In this document: positions 34,534 to 43,658 of the stretch, piece after piece
Layout of the letters: each line of letters opens with the position of its first letter
How positions within the stretch are numbered: position 1 is the stretch's first letter
Source: an uncultured Marinoscillum sp.
Lineage (GTDB): Bacteria; Bacteroidota; Bacteroidia; Cytophagales; MED-G16
Assembly (NCBI GenBank): GCA_902628365.1
Contig: CACOMW010000006.1
Span: 1-55,113 of the forward strand
Length of the DNA: 55,113 nt
Reading direction: 5' to 3'
Made by a program: the position numbers and the translations under genes
The notes under the pieces: model-generated
What the model was told of the DNA's origin: nothing
Database searches by the model: none
What the model saw: the letters and a program-made list of their open reading frames with translations, nothing else

Positions 34534-37338
34534 ATGAATATAAAAAACTATTTATTTATTTTAATTTTATTATTTATAAGTGTAAAAAATTTATTCGGGC
34601 AAATTTCTTATAAATTAAATCAAAATCAGGAAAATCAAATTGTAGTTAATTATTCTAATCCAAAAACATATGAGATAGGAAGGATTGATGTCCTAGGATC
34701 AAAATATTTAGATAAAATAGCATTGATTTCAATATCAGGATTAAAAATAGGAGACCAAATAACAATTCCAGGCGATGCAATATCTGGTGCAATAAAAAAA
34801 TTATGGAAACAAGGTATAATTGGAGATATTCAAATATATGCTTCAAAAATTGAAGGAAATAAAGTTGACTTAACTATAAAGCTTACTGAAAGAGCAAGAC
34901 TTAGTAAGTTTAAAATCGAAGGGCTAGGAAAATCTAATACCACAACATTGAATGAAAAAATAAATTTGATTAGAGGAAGAATAGTAACAGATGCGGTCCT
35001 TAAAAACACAAAAAATACAATTAAAAAATATTTAGATAATAAAGGGTATACAAATGCTTCAATATCAATAAAGCAAGAAATTGATACTATTTTATCAAAT
35101 AGCATTCGTCTAACAATTAATGTAAATAAAAAGCAAAAGGTAAAAATTAATAATATCAACTTTATTGGTAATGCTATCTTTTCTGATGCAAAACTTAAAA
35201 GTAAATTAAAAAAAACAGGAGAAAAGCCTAGAGTTAGTCTTTTTAAATCTATTTTCTATAAATCAATAGAGCTTCTTAAGCCAAAAAAATTATTTGGAAA
35301 TAAGAAAGGATTAGACTTAGTTAGATTTAACAAATACTTAACTGATAATTTAAAAATTAATGTTTTTAAATCAAGTAAATTTATAACTTCAGAATATAGA
35401 AATGATAAAGAAAATCTCATAAAATTTTATCAATCCAAAGGTTATAGAGATATTAAAATAACAAGTGATTCAACATATTTTGATAAAAACAATTTAATAA
35501 ATATTAACGTTGGAGTAAATCCTGGAAATAAATATTTTTTTAGAAACATAAGCTGGGCTGGAAATTATATTTATGATAATAAAACACTAAGCGAGGTTTT
35601 AGGAATTGATAAGGGTGATGTTTATGACACAGAAACTCTAGAAAAAAAAATAACTTATAATCCCAAAGGTGAAGACGTTTCTTCTTTATACCAAGATAAT
35701 GGATATTTATTCTCAAATATCCAACCAATAGAAGTATCTATTGAAAATGATTCAGTAGATATTGAAATGAGAATATATGAAGGGGCACAAGCAACGATTG
35801 ATAAAGTAACGGTAATAGGTAATGATAGAACAAGTGATCATGTAATAATGCGCGAGCTTAGAACAATTCCAGGACAAAAATATAATAGATCAGAGCTAAT
35901 AAGAACCCAAAGAGAGTTATCACAACTAGGTTATTTTGATCCGGAAAACATTACACCTGTTCCAACACCTAACCCAGCAAAGGAAACCGTGGACATTAGA
36001 TGGGAAGTCGAAGAAAAGCCTAGCGATCAAGTTGAGCTTTCTGGTGGATGGGGAGGCTATTTTGGTTTTGTAGGGACAGTTGGTTTAAGTTTTAGTAATT
36101 TTTCAGTTAAAAATATTACTGATTTTAGTAAATGGAAACCTTTACCGGTTGGTGATGGACAAAAATTATCAATAAGAGTTCAAGCTAATGGAAGACAGTT
36201 TCAAACCTATTCATTTAGTTTTTCTGAACCATGGTTTGGGGGAAGTAGACCTAATAACTTTGGTATTAATTATAGTTATTCTATAAATAGAATGCTTGAT
36301 TTTTATGGAACTGGTTATCCATATGGTGGTGGATATGGTGGATACGGTGGATACGGTGGATACGGTGGATATGGTGGATATGGTGGATATGGTGGATATG
36401 GTGGATATGGTGGATATGGTGGATTCGGTGGATTCGGTGGATATGGCTCTTCAAAAGATAGTAAAGTAATAGGTGCTATGAAAATTCATGCAGTAACATT
36501 AAGTCTAGGAAGAAGAATAACATGGCCTGATGACTTTTTTATAATATCAAATTCATTAGTCTATTATAGATATGATTTGTTCAATTTCGGACAATCACTA
36601 GGCTTTTCTACAGGAATCACAAATACAGTAGCTTTTAAAACCAATATATCTAGAAATAGTATAGACAATCCCATGTTCCCTAGAAGAGGATCTTCTTTTT
36701 CTTTAGATATAGCAATTACACCCCCTTATTCTTCTTGGAATGATCTTGATTACGAAACTGCAGAACCTAAAGAAAAATATAAATGGGCAGAATATCATAA
36801 ATGGATGTTTGATACAAAATTTTATACTACAATTATTGGAAATCTAGTTCTTGAATCTAGAGCTCATTTAGGTTTCATTGGAGCTTATGGTGATGAGAGT
36901 AAGATTGGCCCTTTCGAAAGATTTTATCTTGGAGGTGATGGGTTATCTGGTTCTTATAGCAATTTCTTATTAGGAACAGAAAGAGTAGCATTAAGGGGCT
37001 ATGAAAACAATTCTCTTGTTCCTATAGATTCAGAAAGAAATATCCAAGGAGGAACAATATATAATAAATACGTTTTTGAATTACGACATCCAATTTCATT
37101 AAATCCAACTGCCACAATCTATGGTTCAACATTTGTAGAAGCAGGTAACAATTGGAATTCACAATCAGAGTTTAATCCATTTAATTTATATAGATCTGCA
37201 GGTGTGGGTGTTAGAATATTTATGCCTGCTTTTGGTTTATTAGGTATAGATTGGGCTTATGGATTTGATAAGTTGCCAGGTCAATTAACTCGCTCTGGAC
37301 CACAATTTCATTTTTCAATCGGACAACAATTAAGATAA
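34534..37338 (+). CDS. bamA: Outer membrane protein assembly factor BamA
   Basis: Omp85-family core of the beta-barrel assembly machine. Signal peptide at 1-20 (ends LFGQ), then five POTRA domains over about 40-450 (for example IGRIDVLGSKYLDKIAL, KVTVIGNDRTSDHVIMRELRT), then a 16-stranded barrel ending HFSIGQQLR with the terminal aromatic/Arg pattern of the family. The lid-lock RGY-type motif appears as LRGYEN. Residues 599-637, aligned by eye to extracellular loop 3 of E. coli BamA, are a Gly-Gly-Tyr/Phe repeat encoded by 13 near-identical 9-bp units. The POTRA region also carries an inserted segment near 215-260. Start ATG 34534 is preferred to an in-frame upstream ATG at 34483 inside uppS, since it begins the signal peptide. 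Confidence 0.95.
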   Translation: MNIKNYLFILILLFISVKNLFGQISYKLNQNQENQIVVNYSNPKTYEIGRIDVLGSKYLDKIALISISGLKIGDQITIPGDAISGAIKKLWKQGIIGDIQIYASKIEGNKVDLTIKLTERARLSKFKIEGLGKSNTTTLNEKINLIRGRIVTDAVLKNTKNTIKKYLDNKGYTNASISIKQEIDTILSNSIRLTINVNKKQKVKINNINFIGNAIFSDAKLKSKLKKTGEKPRVSLFKSIFYKSIELLKPKKLFGNKKGLDLVRFNKYLTDNLKINVFKSSKFITSEYRNDKENLIKFYQSKGYRDIKITSDSTYFDKNNLININVGVNPGNKYFFRNISWAGNYIYDNKTLSEVLGIDKGDVYDTETLEKKITYNPKGEDVSSLYQDNGYLFSNIQPIEVSIENDSVDIEMRIYEGAQATIDKVTVIGNDRTSDHVIMRELRTIPGQKYNRSELIRTQRELSQLGYFDPENITPVPTPNPAKETVDIRWEVEEKPSDQVELSGGWGGYFGFVGTVGLSFSNFSVKNITDFSKWKPLPVGDGQKLSIRVQANGRQFQTYSFSFSEPWFGGSRPNNFGINYSYSINRMLDFYGTGYPYGGGYGGYGGYGGYGGYGGYGGYGGYGGYGGYGGFGGFGGYGSSKDSKVIGAMKIHAVTLSLGRRITWPDDFFIISNSLVYYRYDLFNFGQSLGFSTGITNTVAFKTNISRNSIDNPMFPRRGSSFSLDIAITPPYSSWNDLDYETAEPKEKYKWAEYHKWMFDTKFYTTIIGNLVLESRAHLGFIGAYGDESKIGPFERFYLGGDGLSGSYSNFLLGTERVALRGYENNSLVPIDSERNIQGGTIYNKYVFELRHPISLNPTATIYGSTFVEAGNNWNSQSEFNPFNLYRSAGVGVRIFMPAFGLLGIDWAYGFDKLPGQLTRSGPQFHFSIGQQLR
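36328..36444 (+). repeat. Tandem 9-bp repeat, 13 units, inside bamA
   Basis: Thirteen copies of GGTGGATAT or a one- or two-base variant follow one another: unit 1 TAT, units 2-4 TAC, 5-10 TAT, 11-12 TTC, 13 TAT in the last codon. Each encodes Gly-Gly-Tyr (or Gly-Gly-Phe), so changes in unit number keep the reading frame. Six consecutive units are identical, which suggests recent slippage. The stretch is far richer in G than its surroundings. Confidence 0.97.
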
Positions 37339-37340
37339 TC

Positions 37341-37868
37341 ATGGTAAATAAAATATTCATATTAATTTTTGGTTTGTTGCTAATTAACAACCTTGCCTTT
37401 TCTCAAAAGTTTGGATATGTTAATACAGACTTTATCTTAAGCCAAATGACAGAATATCAAGATGCATTAAATGAAATTAATACTATTTCTAAATCCTGGG
37501 AGAAAGAAATTAGTGATATGTATAAATTAGCCGAAAAAAAAGAAATTTCATTAAAAGCAGAAAAAATTTTATTAACTGAAGAAATGTATAATGAAAAAAG
37601 AAAAACAATAGATGATGAATGGGATGAAATAAAAAATTATCAGCAGAAAATATTTGGAGTAGAAGGATTATTTTTTTTAAAGAAAAAGGAGCTTATTGAA
37701 CCAATTCAAGATATAATCTTTGAATCAATTGAAAAAGTTGCAAAAAAAAATAGATTACAAATAGTCTTCGATAAATCAAGTGGTCCGGTTCTACTATATA
37801 CAAACCCAATTCACGATTATACTGATTATGTTTTAGAAGATTTAGGACTAAGTGAAAAAAATAATTAA
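37341..37868 (+). CDS. OmpH/Skp family periplasmic chaperone (copy 1)
   Basis: A 175-aa secreted protein with signal peptide ending AFSQ, then FGYVNTDFILSQM (family start motif: G-Y-V-N-x-x-x-I-L), a long alpha-helical arm (about 45-120) and a short C-terminal strand segment (LQIVFDKSSGPVLLYTNPIHDYTDYVLEDL). Skp-like proteins hold unfolded outer-membrane proteins for BamA. It starts 2 bases after bamA and is followed by a second copy, a duplicated arrangement conserved in the phylum. Confidence 0.92.
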   Translation: MVNKIFILIFGLLLINNLAFSQKFGYVNTDFILSQMTEYQDALNEINTISKSWEKEISDMYKLAEKKEISLKAEKILLTEEMYNEKRKTIDDEWDEIKNYQQKIFGVEGLFFLKKKELIEPIQDIIFESIEKVAKKNRLQIVFDKSSGPVLLYTNPIHDYTDYVLEDLGLSEKNN

Positions 37869-37891
37869 TTTTGTCCACTAAATTTAATTTT

Positions 37892-38425
37892 ATGAAAAAA
37901 ATAAATGTTCTTGTAATTAGTCTTTTGCTTTTGACATTAACGTCATTTAGTCAAGATATTAAAATTGGCTATACAAATGTTGAATACATATTGAGTTTTT
38001 TGCCTGAAACAAAACAAGTTCAAGCTGAAGTCCAAGCATATGGAACTCAATTACAAAATCAATTACAATCTAAAATAACTGATTTTCAATCAAAGGCAGA
38101 AGTATTTCAAAGGGAAGCTGCATCAATGACTGAAATCATTAGGGCAGATAAACAAGAAGAGTTACAAAACCTTCAAAATTCAATTGAAAAATTTCAAAGA
38201 GAAGCACAAACAGCGATAACAACTAAAGAAACAGAATTATTTAAACCCTTATTTGAAAAAATAAGTAATGCAATAAATAAAGTTGCTGAACAGGAATCCT
38301 TTTCACATGTGTTTAGTGCTGGAGTGCCAGGTGTTGATGTTTTATTATATGCAAAACCTTCAGATGATATTTCTAACTTAGTTTTAAAAGAGTTAGGAAT
38401 AGATCCACCAAAAACAGAGGAATAG
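37892..38425 (+). CDS. OmpH/Skp family periplasmic chaperone (copy 2)
   Basis: A 177-aa secreted paralogue of the preceding gene, with signal peptide ending SFSQ, IGYTNVEYILSFLPE, a Gln-rich helical arm (about 50-125) and the C-terminal FSHVFSAGVPGVDVLLYAKPSDDISNLVLKELGI. ATG 37892 is chosen because it directly begins a signal peptide; an in-frame TTG at 37871 would add seven non-hydrophobic residues. It lies 23 bases after copy 1. It converges with the oxygenase gene, 5 bases apart. Confidence 0.92.
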   Translation: MKKINVLVISLLLLTLTSFSQDIKIGYTNVEYILSFLPETKQVQAEVQAYGTQLQNQLQSKITDFQSKAEVFQREAASMTEIIRADKQEELQNLQNSIEKFQREAQTAITTKETELFKPLFEKISNAINKVAEQESFSHVFSAGVPGVDVLLYAKPSDDISNLVLKELGIDPPKTEE

Positions 38426-38430
38426 TATAT

Positions 38431-39384
38431 TTATTTAGATTTCAATCCAATTTCTTTAAGCCTTTCTTCTAAAAAGCCTCTTGCATCAATATCTGTATAT
38501 TGTTTGGGATTGTCTTTGTCTATGCAGTTTTCAAGACAAGATAAATCCATATCCGGCCTAGGGTGCAGAAAGAAAGGTATTGAAAACCTAGATGTATGTA
38601 ATAACTTTTTTTCAGGATTTACAACTCTATGGATTGTTGACTTTAACTTATTATTTGTAAGTCTTTCAAGCATATCCCCAACATTAATTACAAGATGATC
38701 TTCTTCAGACTCAATGGGAATCCATTTATTATTTCTTGTTAATATTTCAAGCCCTTTTGCACTAGCTCCCATTAAAATCGTTATAAAATTAATATCGCCA
38801 TGTGCACCAGCCCTAACAGCATTTTTATCTATATTAAGATTATGAATAGGAAAATAATGAATTGCCCTCATGATACTTTCTCCACCTCTAACTTTATTTT
38901 CAAAATACTTTTTATCTAAATTAAGATATAAAGCAATTGATTTCAAAACATTCAATCCTATACTTTCAAGCTCTAAATATGTCTTAGTCGCAAATTTTTC
39001 AAATAAAGGGAATTCTTTAGGCCAAACATTTTCACCATAATCTCCTTGAGAATCAGGGTGCCCAACATGATAAAACTCTTTAAGATCACCAACTTTACTT
39101 CCTTTTGCATGTTCTTTTCCTTTGCCAACATACCCCCTTTGTCCATTTTTTTCAGGAATTTCATATTGTTTTTTTATATCATCTCTTAAATAAAAAAAAT
39201 TTTTAATTTGATCATACAGATTGCTAACTAGTGAAGAGTCAAGACCATGGTTTTTTATGATTGCGAAACCAATTTGATTAAAAGAATTACCTATTTCTGA
39301 TACAAACTGTTTTTGTTCATCTAAATTTCCATTATTAAATTTATTTAAATCAAGAGTTGGAACTTTAGATAATTCTGAGGACAT
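38431..39384 (-). CDS. Isopenicillin N synthase-like 2-oxoglutarate/Fe(II) oxygenase
   Basis: Non-haem iron dioxygenase-fold enzyme of 317 aa. The N-terminal DIOX_N region (VPTLDLNKFNNG, IGFAIIKNHGLD) precedes the double-stranded beta-helix with the facial triad His-x-Asp in GAHGDINFITILMG and distal His in STIHRVVNP; the RFSIPFFLHP arginine would bind 2-oxoglutarate. Similar genes are common in Bacteroidetes and Proteobacteria without known substrate. It ends the minus-strand operon porZ-recO-DUF4399-oxygenase, 3 bases after the DUF4399 gene. Confidence 0.88.
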   Translation of the reverse strand: MSSELSKVPTLDLNKFNNGNLDEQKQFVSEIGNSFNQIGFAIIKNHGLDSSLVSNLYDQIKNFFYLRDDIKKQYEIPEKNGQRGYVGKGKEHAKGSKVGDLKEFYHVGHPDSQGDYGENVWPKEFPLFEKFATKTYLELESIGLNVLKSIALYLNLDKKYFENKVRGGESIMRAIHYFPIHNLNIDKNAVRAGAHGDINFITILMGASAKGLEILTRNNKWIPIESEEDHLVINVGDMLERLTNNKLKSTIHRVVNPEKKLLHTSRFSIPFFLHPRPDMDLSCLENCIDKDNPKQYTDIDARGFLEERLKEIGLKSK

Positions 39385-39387
39385 TTT

Positions 39388-39825
39388 TTATTCTACTTTA
39401 ATTTTAATAGATGAGGACATTTCTTCTCCATAAGAAGCATGTACCCCATCAGCAAATTGCAAGGAGATTACATACTCACCTGGGGGTAAATCTATAGTCG
39501 CATCAGTTTGACCTTGACCATAATGTAGTGTTGAGTCGCTCATTGGTATTACTGACCCCTTTGGCCAATGAGTTTGATTAATCAAAATATGATGATGACC
39601 AAAGCCTAAATTAACTTTTCCGGCAGGTTCAATTTTCATACCTTCTAGGCCCATATCAACAAACACTGGACTTGAAACCAATGCATTATCTTTCGGCCAT
39701 TTAAAATAAACCCTATTGGTTATTTCTTTAATGGTTTCGTTTACTTTTTCTTCAGATTTGTTTGATTTTCTATTACAAGAAGTAGAAAAAGTTAATATTA
39801 TTAATACAATAAATAATTTTCTCAT
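39388..39825 (-). CDS. DUF4399 domain lipoprotein
   Basis: A 145-aa lipoprotein: signal with lipobox ending STSC, then a short Lys/Glu linker and a DUF4399 domain (VYFKWPKDNALVSSPVFVDMGLEGM, GFGHHHILINQTHWPKGSVIP, GQGQTDATIDLPPGEYVISLQFADG, each a recognisable piece of the family). The HHH and Gln-rich turns may bind metal, but no function is established. It lies 10 bases after recO; the SYGEEMSSSIKIKVE ending is typical. Confidence 0.85.
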   Translation of the reverse strand: MRKLFIVLIILTFSTSCNRKSNKSEEKVNETIKEITNRVYFKWPKDNALVSSPVFVDMGLEGMKIEPAGKVNLGFGHHHILINQTHWPKGSVIPMSDSTLHYGQGQTDATIDLPPGEYVISLQFADGVHASYGEEMSSSIKIKVE

Positions 39826-39835
39826 GTCTTAAAAG

Positions 39836-40504
39836 TTAATTAAAAATATTTTTTAATATACGATTTGAGTTGAAATTTATATTTAATTCCGTTTTTTCTC
39901 TAAAATAAACAATAATTATTTCTAATGCTTTATTTCTAACGGAAGAAGTTGATTTAATGTTGGAAGAATATTCAGAAATTATTATTTCTGACAAAAAAGA
40001 AATTACTAATTCATTTTCGAATTTAATATTGGAAAAATCAGAAATATTATTGATTTCAAACCCTAAATATTTCGAAAATTTAATTAAAAAAATTATATGG
40101 AAGTTTTCATAATTGTCTACAACTTCATCAAGCTCTATTAATGAATTCCTGACAAAATTGAATTGATTTTTATCAGGAACTTGAAAAGTAATAAGCTTTA
40201 ATAATACTTCTGAAATAAATAAACAAATAGAAATCTTTTTTTGAACATGGTGATTTGTAAAATAAATTTTATCGAACTTCAATTCTTTAATTCTTCCAAT
40301 TTGGCTATTTTTATTTTCATAAACAACTAACTCAAGTAAAGATAAAGGTTGAAATGAACTTATATTAAATTTTCCTTTTTTAGTTCTAACACCATTAATA
40401 AGATAGCTTTTTAGACCAAACTCTTTAGTATAAATTTTAGAAATAATTGATGTTTCCTTATACTTTATATAATTTAATACTATACCATTTGTTTTTGATA
40501 CCAT
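39836..40504 (-). CDS. recO: DNA repair protein RecO
   Basis: Recombination mediator of the RecFOR pathway; loads RecA on SSB-coated DNA. The N-terminal OB fold shows the family start (KTNGIVLNYIKYKETSIISKIYTKEFGLKSYLINGVR, recognisable in shorter pieces), followed by a helical domain. At 222 aa it is on the short side and no zinc-finger cysteines are present, as in other Bacteroidetes RecO. It starts one base after the porZ stop; recO-porZ adjacency is conserved in the phylum. Confidence 0.88.
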   Translation of the reverse strand: MVSKTNGIVLNYIKYKETSIISKIYTKEFGLKSYLINGVRTKKGKFNISSFQPLSLLELVVYENKNSQIGRIKELKFDKIYFTNHHVQKKISICLFISEVLLKLITFQVPDKNQFNFVRNSLIELDEVVDNYENFHIIFLIKFSKYLGFEINNISDFSNIKFENELVISFLSEIIISEYSSNIKSTSSVRNKALEIIIVYFREKTELNINFNSNRILKNIFN

Positions 40505-40505
40505 T

Positions 40506-42713
40506 TCAATCTGTAATTAAAATTTGTTGTATGAAAGAATCATTTCCTATACCATCTGATAAATAAACTAAATATATTCCAGGAGGAACTATATTATTAT
40601 TTATATCTCTTAAATCCCAAGAAGCTCCACCCCCATTGGATTTAAAGCTAATAAGAACTTTGCCAGATAAAGACATTATTTTTATAATTGAATTATCCAA
40701 TAAATTTTGAAAAGAAAGCAATTGGTTTTGTTTCAAACTAATGGGATTAGGAAAAATTTTTACATTAGAATAATCCTTAGAAGACTTAGAAGCATCAGAC
40801 AAGTAGGAAACCATACCTTCCTCTGAAAGAATGAATACTTCACCTGAAGCATTATTAATTTCAATATCTAAAATTTTGTTCGATGGAATTGGACTATTTT
40901 TAGTACTAAAATTAAATTCTAATGAACTATTATTATTATTTAAAACCCAAATACCACCATTTGATCCAATCCATTTTCTATTTGATTCATCAATTGCAAT
41001 AGAATTTATTTTTTCATTTTCTAAGAATCTATATCCTTCAATTATTAAATCATTTGCTTTTTGATTAGAATCTGAAATTGCTGATGAATTATAATAAACC
41101 AACCCATTAGATGTCCCAATCCACACCTTATCATCTTTATCAATGTTTAAGGATAATATATCATTACTGGGTAAATTATTTTTATTATTATTAATCCATA
41201 TAGGTTTTTTTTTATTTGAATCAAATACCAAAATTCCACCCCCATACTCAAAATCTAAACGAGACCAAATAAACCCATTTGAACTAATATTAACATCAAT
41301 GGGATAAAAAAACTTCAAGTTACTAAATGTAAAATTTTCCCAAACTCCATTAGAATCTAACTTATGGAGAGATGATTTAACACCATAATTTGAAATAAAT
41401 AAGTTGTTTTCACTATCAAATGCTAAATCTGTTATTAGTAGAGAATCAGTATTTTCAACTTTTTCTAAGGTAGAGCCAATTGAAGAATCATCAAGAACTT
41501 TTTGGTTTTTTAGATCATATATACCTTTACCAAAAGAAGAGAGAAATATATTATTTAAATTATTTTTTGCTGCAGATGAAATATTTGAAAAAAAATCTAT
41601 TTTATTATTATCCCATTTGTTATTTTCAAATAGAGAAAAAGAGCCAGAATCTGAATTTTTACTTTTATGTAAATACCTTAAGCCAATTATCTTATCATCT
41701 AAAGAGATTAAGTTAAATATATCATCATCAATTGATAATTTAATTTTAAAATTTTGATTATTCTGTAAATTAATAATTCCTTCTTTATCGACAGCAGCCC
41801 AAATATTATTTTGTAAAAAAATAGCGTCATTAAAAATTAAATTATCATTTTCATAAGCAATACTCAATTCTTTTTTTTTATTTAATAAAAGAATTTTATT
41901 ATCAGTAATAATAAAAAACTCATTATTATAATTCTTTATTTTTTTTATCTTGTAATCGGCAAAAGATTTAAAAATATTGAAATTTTTTCCGTCATATTTT
42001 AATACTTTATTTTTGTTATAAGTATATAAATTATTGTCAAGAATCACTGAACCTATAATTAGAGAATCCGCGAAAATTATTTCTTTCCAACTATTATAAT
42101 CCTTAAGATTTGTTTGATCATTAATTTCTGATTTTAATATACCATTATCAAAAAAAATAAAAATAGAATCTTTAAAAATTTTAGTTTGTAAAGAGTTTAT
42201 TTGAGCGCCGTCTTTACCAATATTAAAATAAATCTCTAATATTTCTAATGATAAAACATCAATAACTACGAGACCTTGATTGGTTGAAGCATAAATTAAA
42301 TCATCGTATAAAAAAATATCATTTACAGTTTTACTAAGTTCATTGTTATTCAAAAGAGGAAAAAGATCCATAGTTTTAATTTTTCCATCTTTGTAAATAA
42401 TATCTAAAAACCCATTGTTATAACCTAAAATTAATGCGGTGGAACTTGAATACATAGAAGAAACTCCAGATGAACTTAAACCATCAATATTTGATAGCTT
42501 ATTGACACTATTATCTTCAAAATCATAGTAATAAAAACCTTTTGAAGATGACCCAAAAAGTTTATTATTAAAATGTGTTATTAGTTTAACATTTGAATAA
42601 TCATAATGAGTCCTCCATGTTCCCATTGGTATTCCTATTGGATTTTGAGAATAGCTAAAGAAACAATTAGTAAAAAAAAATATGTACAAAATTTTTTTAT
42701 TAAAAAAATTCAT
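40506..42713 (-). CDS. porZ: PorZ: two-component-regulator-like beta-propeller with T9SS sorting domain
   Basis: Signal peptide (residues 5-22, FSYSQ) followed by PIGIPMGTWRTHYDYSN, the characteristic PorZ mature start. About 600 residues of propeller repeats follow (for example KVWIGTSNGLVYYNSS, RKWIGSNGGIWVLNNN), and the last 80 residues are a type A C-terminal sorting domain (FPNPISLKQNQLL, then GKVLISF, PPGIYLVYL). PorZ is itself exported by the type IX system and is part of the cell-surface attachment complex that hands A-LPS to cargo. Length 735 aa fits. Position upstream of recO supports the call. Confidence 0.88.
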   Translation of the reverse strand: MNFFNKKILYIFFFTNCFFSYSQNPIGIPMGTWRTHYDYSNVKLITHFNNKLFGSSSKGFYYYDFEDNSVNKLSNIDGLSSSGVSSMYSSSTALILGYNNGFLDIIYKDGKIKTMDLFPLLNNNELSKTVNDIFLYDDLIYASTNQGLVVIDVLSLEILEIYFNIGKDGAQINSLQTKIFKDSIFIFFDNGILKSEINDQTNLKDYNSWKEIIFADSLIIGSVILDNNLYTYNKNKVLKYDGKNFNIFKSFADYKIKKIKNYNNEFFIITDNKILLLNKKKELSIAYENDNLIFNDAIFLQNNIWAAVDKEGIINLQNNQNFKIKLSIDDDIFNLISLDDKIIGLRYLHKSKNSDSGSFSLFENNKWDNNKIDFFSNISSAAKNNLNNIFLSSFGKGIYDLKNQKVLDDSSIGSTLEKVENTDSLLITDLAFDSENNLFISNYGVKSSLHKLDSNGVWENFTFSNLKFFYPIDVNISSNGFIWSRLDFEYGGGILVFDSNKKKPIWINNNKNNLPSNDILSLNIDKDDKVWIGTSNGLVYYNSSAISDSNQKANDLIIEGYRFLENEKINSIAIDESNRKWIGSNGGIWVLNNNNSSLEFNFSTKNSPIPSNKILDIEINNASGEVFILSEEGMVSYLSDASKSSKDYSNVKIFPNPISLKQNQLLSFQNLLDNSIIKIMSLSGKVLISFKSNGGGASWDLRDINNNIVPPGIYLVYLSDGIGNDSFIQQILITD

Positions 42714-42815
42714 AATTATTTGTTGAACAATTGAAATTAAAATAACTAATAGTGAATAAACGAATTATTAAATTAATAATTATATTTTTAAACTAATATT
42801 AAGATATTCTAATTT

Positions 42816-43658
42816 ATGAAAAAAAATAATCTCGAAAGTTTTTTGCAATCTGTTCTTGAAAAAATCAAAAATAATTCTTTAATAAAGAATGATAATTTTT
42901 CTGGAAAAGAAATATTAGAATTCACTGAAATTTATCAAGTCAACTTATTTATTTTAAAAAAAATTTTTGAAGAATGGGAACAAAACATTGAAAAAAATAA
43001 ATCATCGTATTTTAATTATGATGATGAACAAGTAATATCTATCTCCAGAGAATATTCTAATATTCTGTCCAAAAATATATCAATAAATATAAATCAAGTT
43101 AATGATTTAGCCCTGAATGCTATTCATGATTATATATTACTTATTTTGAAACCTTATGAGTTTTTTATAAAAGAATTTGAAAAATTTGAAAATAAAATTT
43201 CAATCGAAAAAATAGAAGAGAGAAAGAAATACTATAAGATAAATGGTAATCTATATTCACATATAATCAATGAGCTTAAGAAACAAAACAAAACAAATAG
43301 TAATAAAACTGAAATTTTAAATATTCTAAAATCTAATTCTGTAGAATTAAATGATAATGAAAAGAATAAAGAAACCCTAAAAATAAAATTTGATCTTGAC
43401 TTAGATAAATATTTAAAACTAATTCAAACTAAAAACCAACCTTCTGAAGGATCAAGAGATATTCTAGAATTATTTGATCATAACAAACAAGAGTTTGATA
43501 AAGCAATTGTATCTGCTAAATCAAAAGATGACTTTCACTCCTCAATTAAATTTTTAATAAATAATTATGGGGAAAAATACAACTGGGATTTAAATGATGA
43601 AAGGTTAAATTTTCTATTGAAAGATATTTATCGTCATTATAAAAAACTATCTTCTTAG
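42816..43658 (+). CDS. Hypothetical protein, helical, unknown family
   Basis: I do not recognise this 280-aa protein. It has no signal peptide or membrane segment, and is predicted almost entirely helical with high Lys, Asn and Glu content. Features that stand out are an EWEQNIEKNKSSYFNYDDE region (about 47-65), a Lys/Asn-rich hydrophilic linker (about 160-195) and a more conserved-looking end (NYGEKYNWDLNDERLNFLLKDIYRHYKKL). It stands alone: divergent from porZ across 102 bases and convergent with rodA, overlapping it by 12 bases. Codon use and base composition look like the neighbours, and the frame is open for 281 codons, so it is very probably real. Confidence 0.8.
   Translation: MKKNNLESFLQSVLEKIKNNSLIKNDNFSGKEILEFTEIYQVNLFILKKIFEEWEQNIEKNKSSYFNYDDEQVISISREYSNILSKNISININQVNDLALNAIHDYILLILKPYEFFIKEFEKFENKISIEKIEERKKYYKINGNLYSHIINELKKQNKTNSNKTEILNILKSNSVELNDNEKNKETLKIKFDLDLDKYLKLIQTKNQPSEGSRDILELFDHNKQEFDKAIVSAKSKDDFHSSIKFLINNYGEKYNWDLNDERLNFLLKDIYRHYKKLSS

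Noticed and set aside
36328-36444. CRISPR-like or intergenic satellite repeat
   Set aside because: The 9-bp units have no spacers and are entirely coding and in frame within bamA.
41404-41757. Open frames on the plus strand opposite porZ (up to 117 codons)
   Set aside because: Low-complexity antisense products of the PorZ propeller repeats; two different frames are open over the same stretch, as expected from AT-rich antisense sequence.
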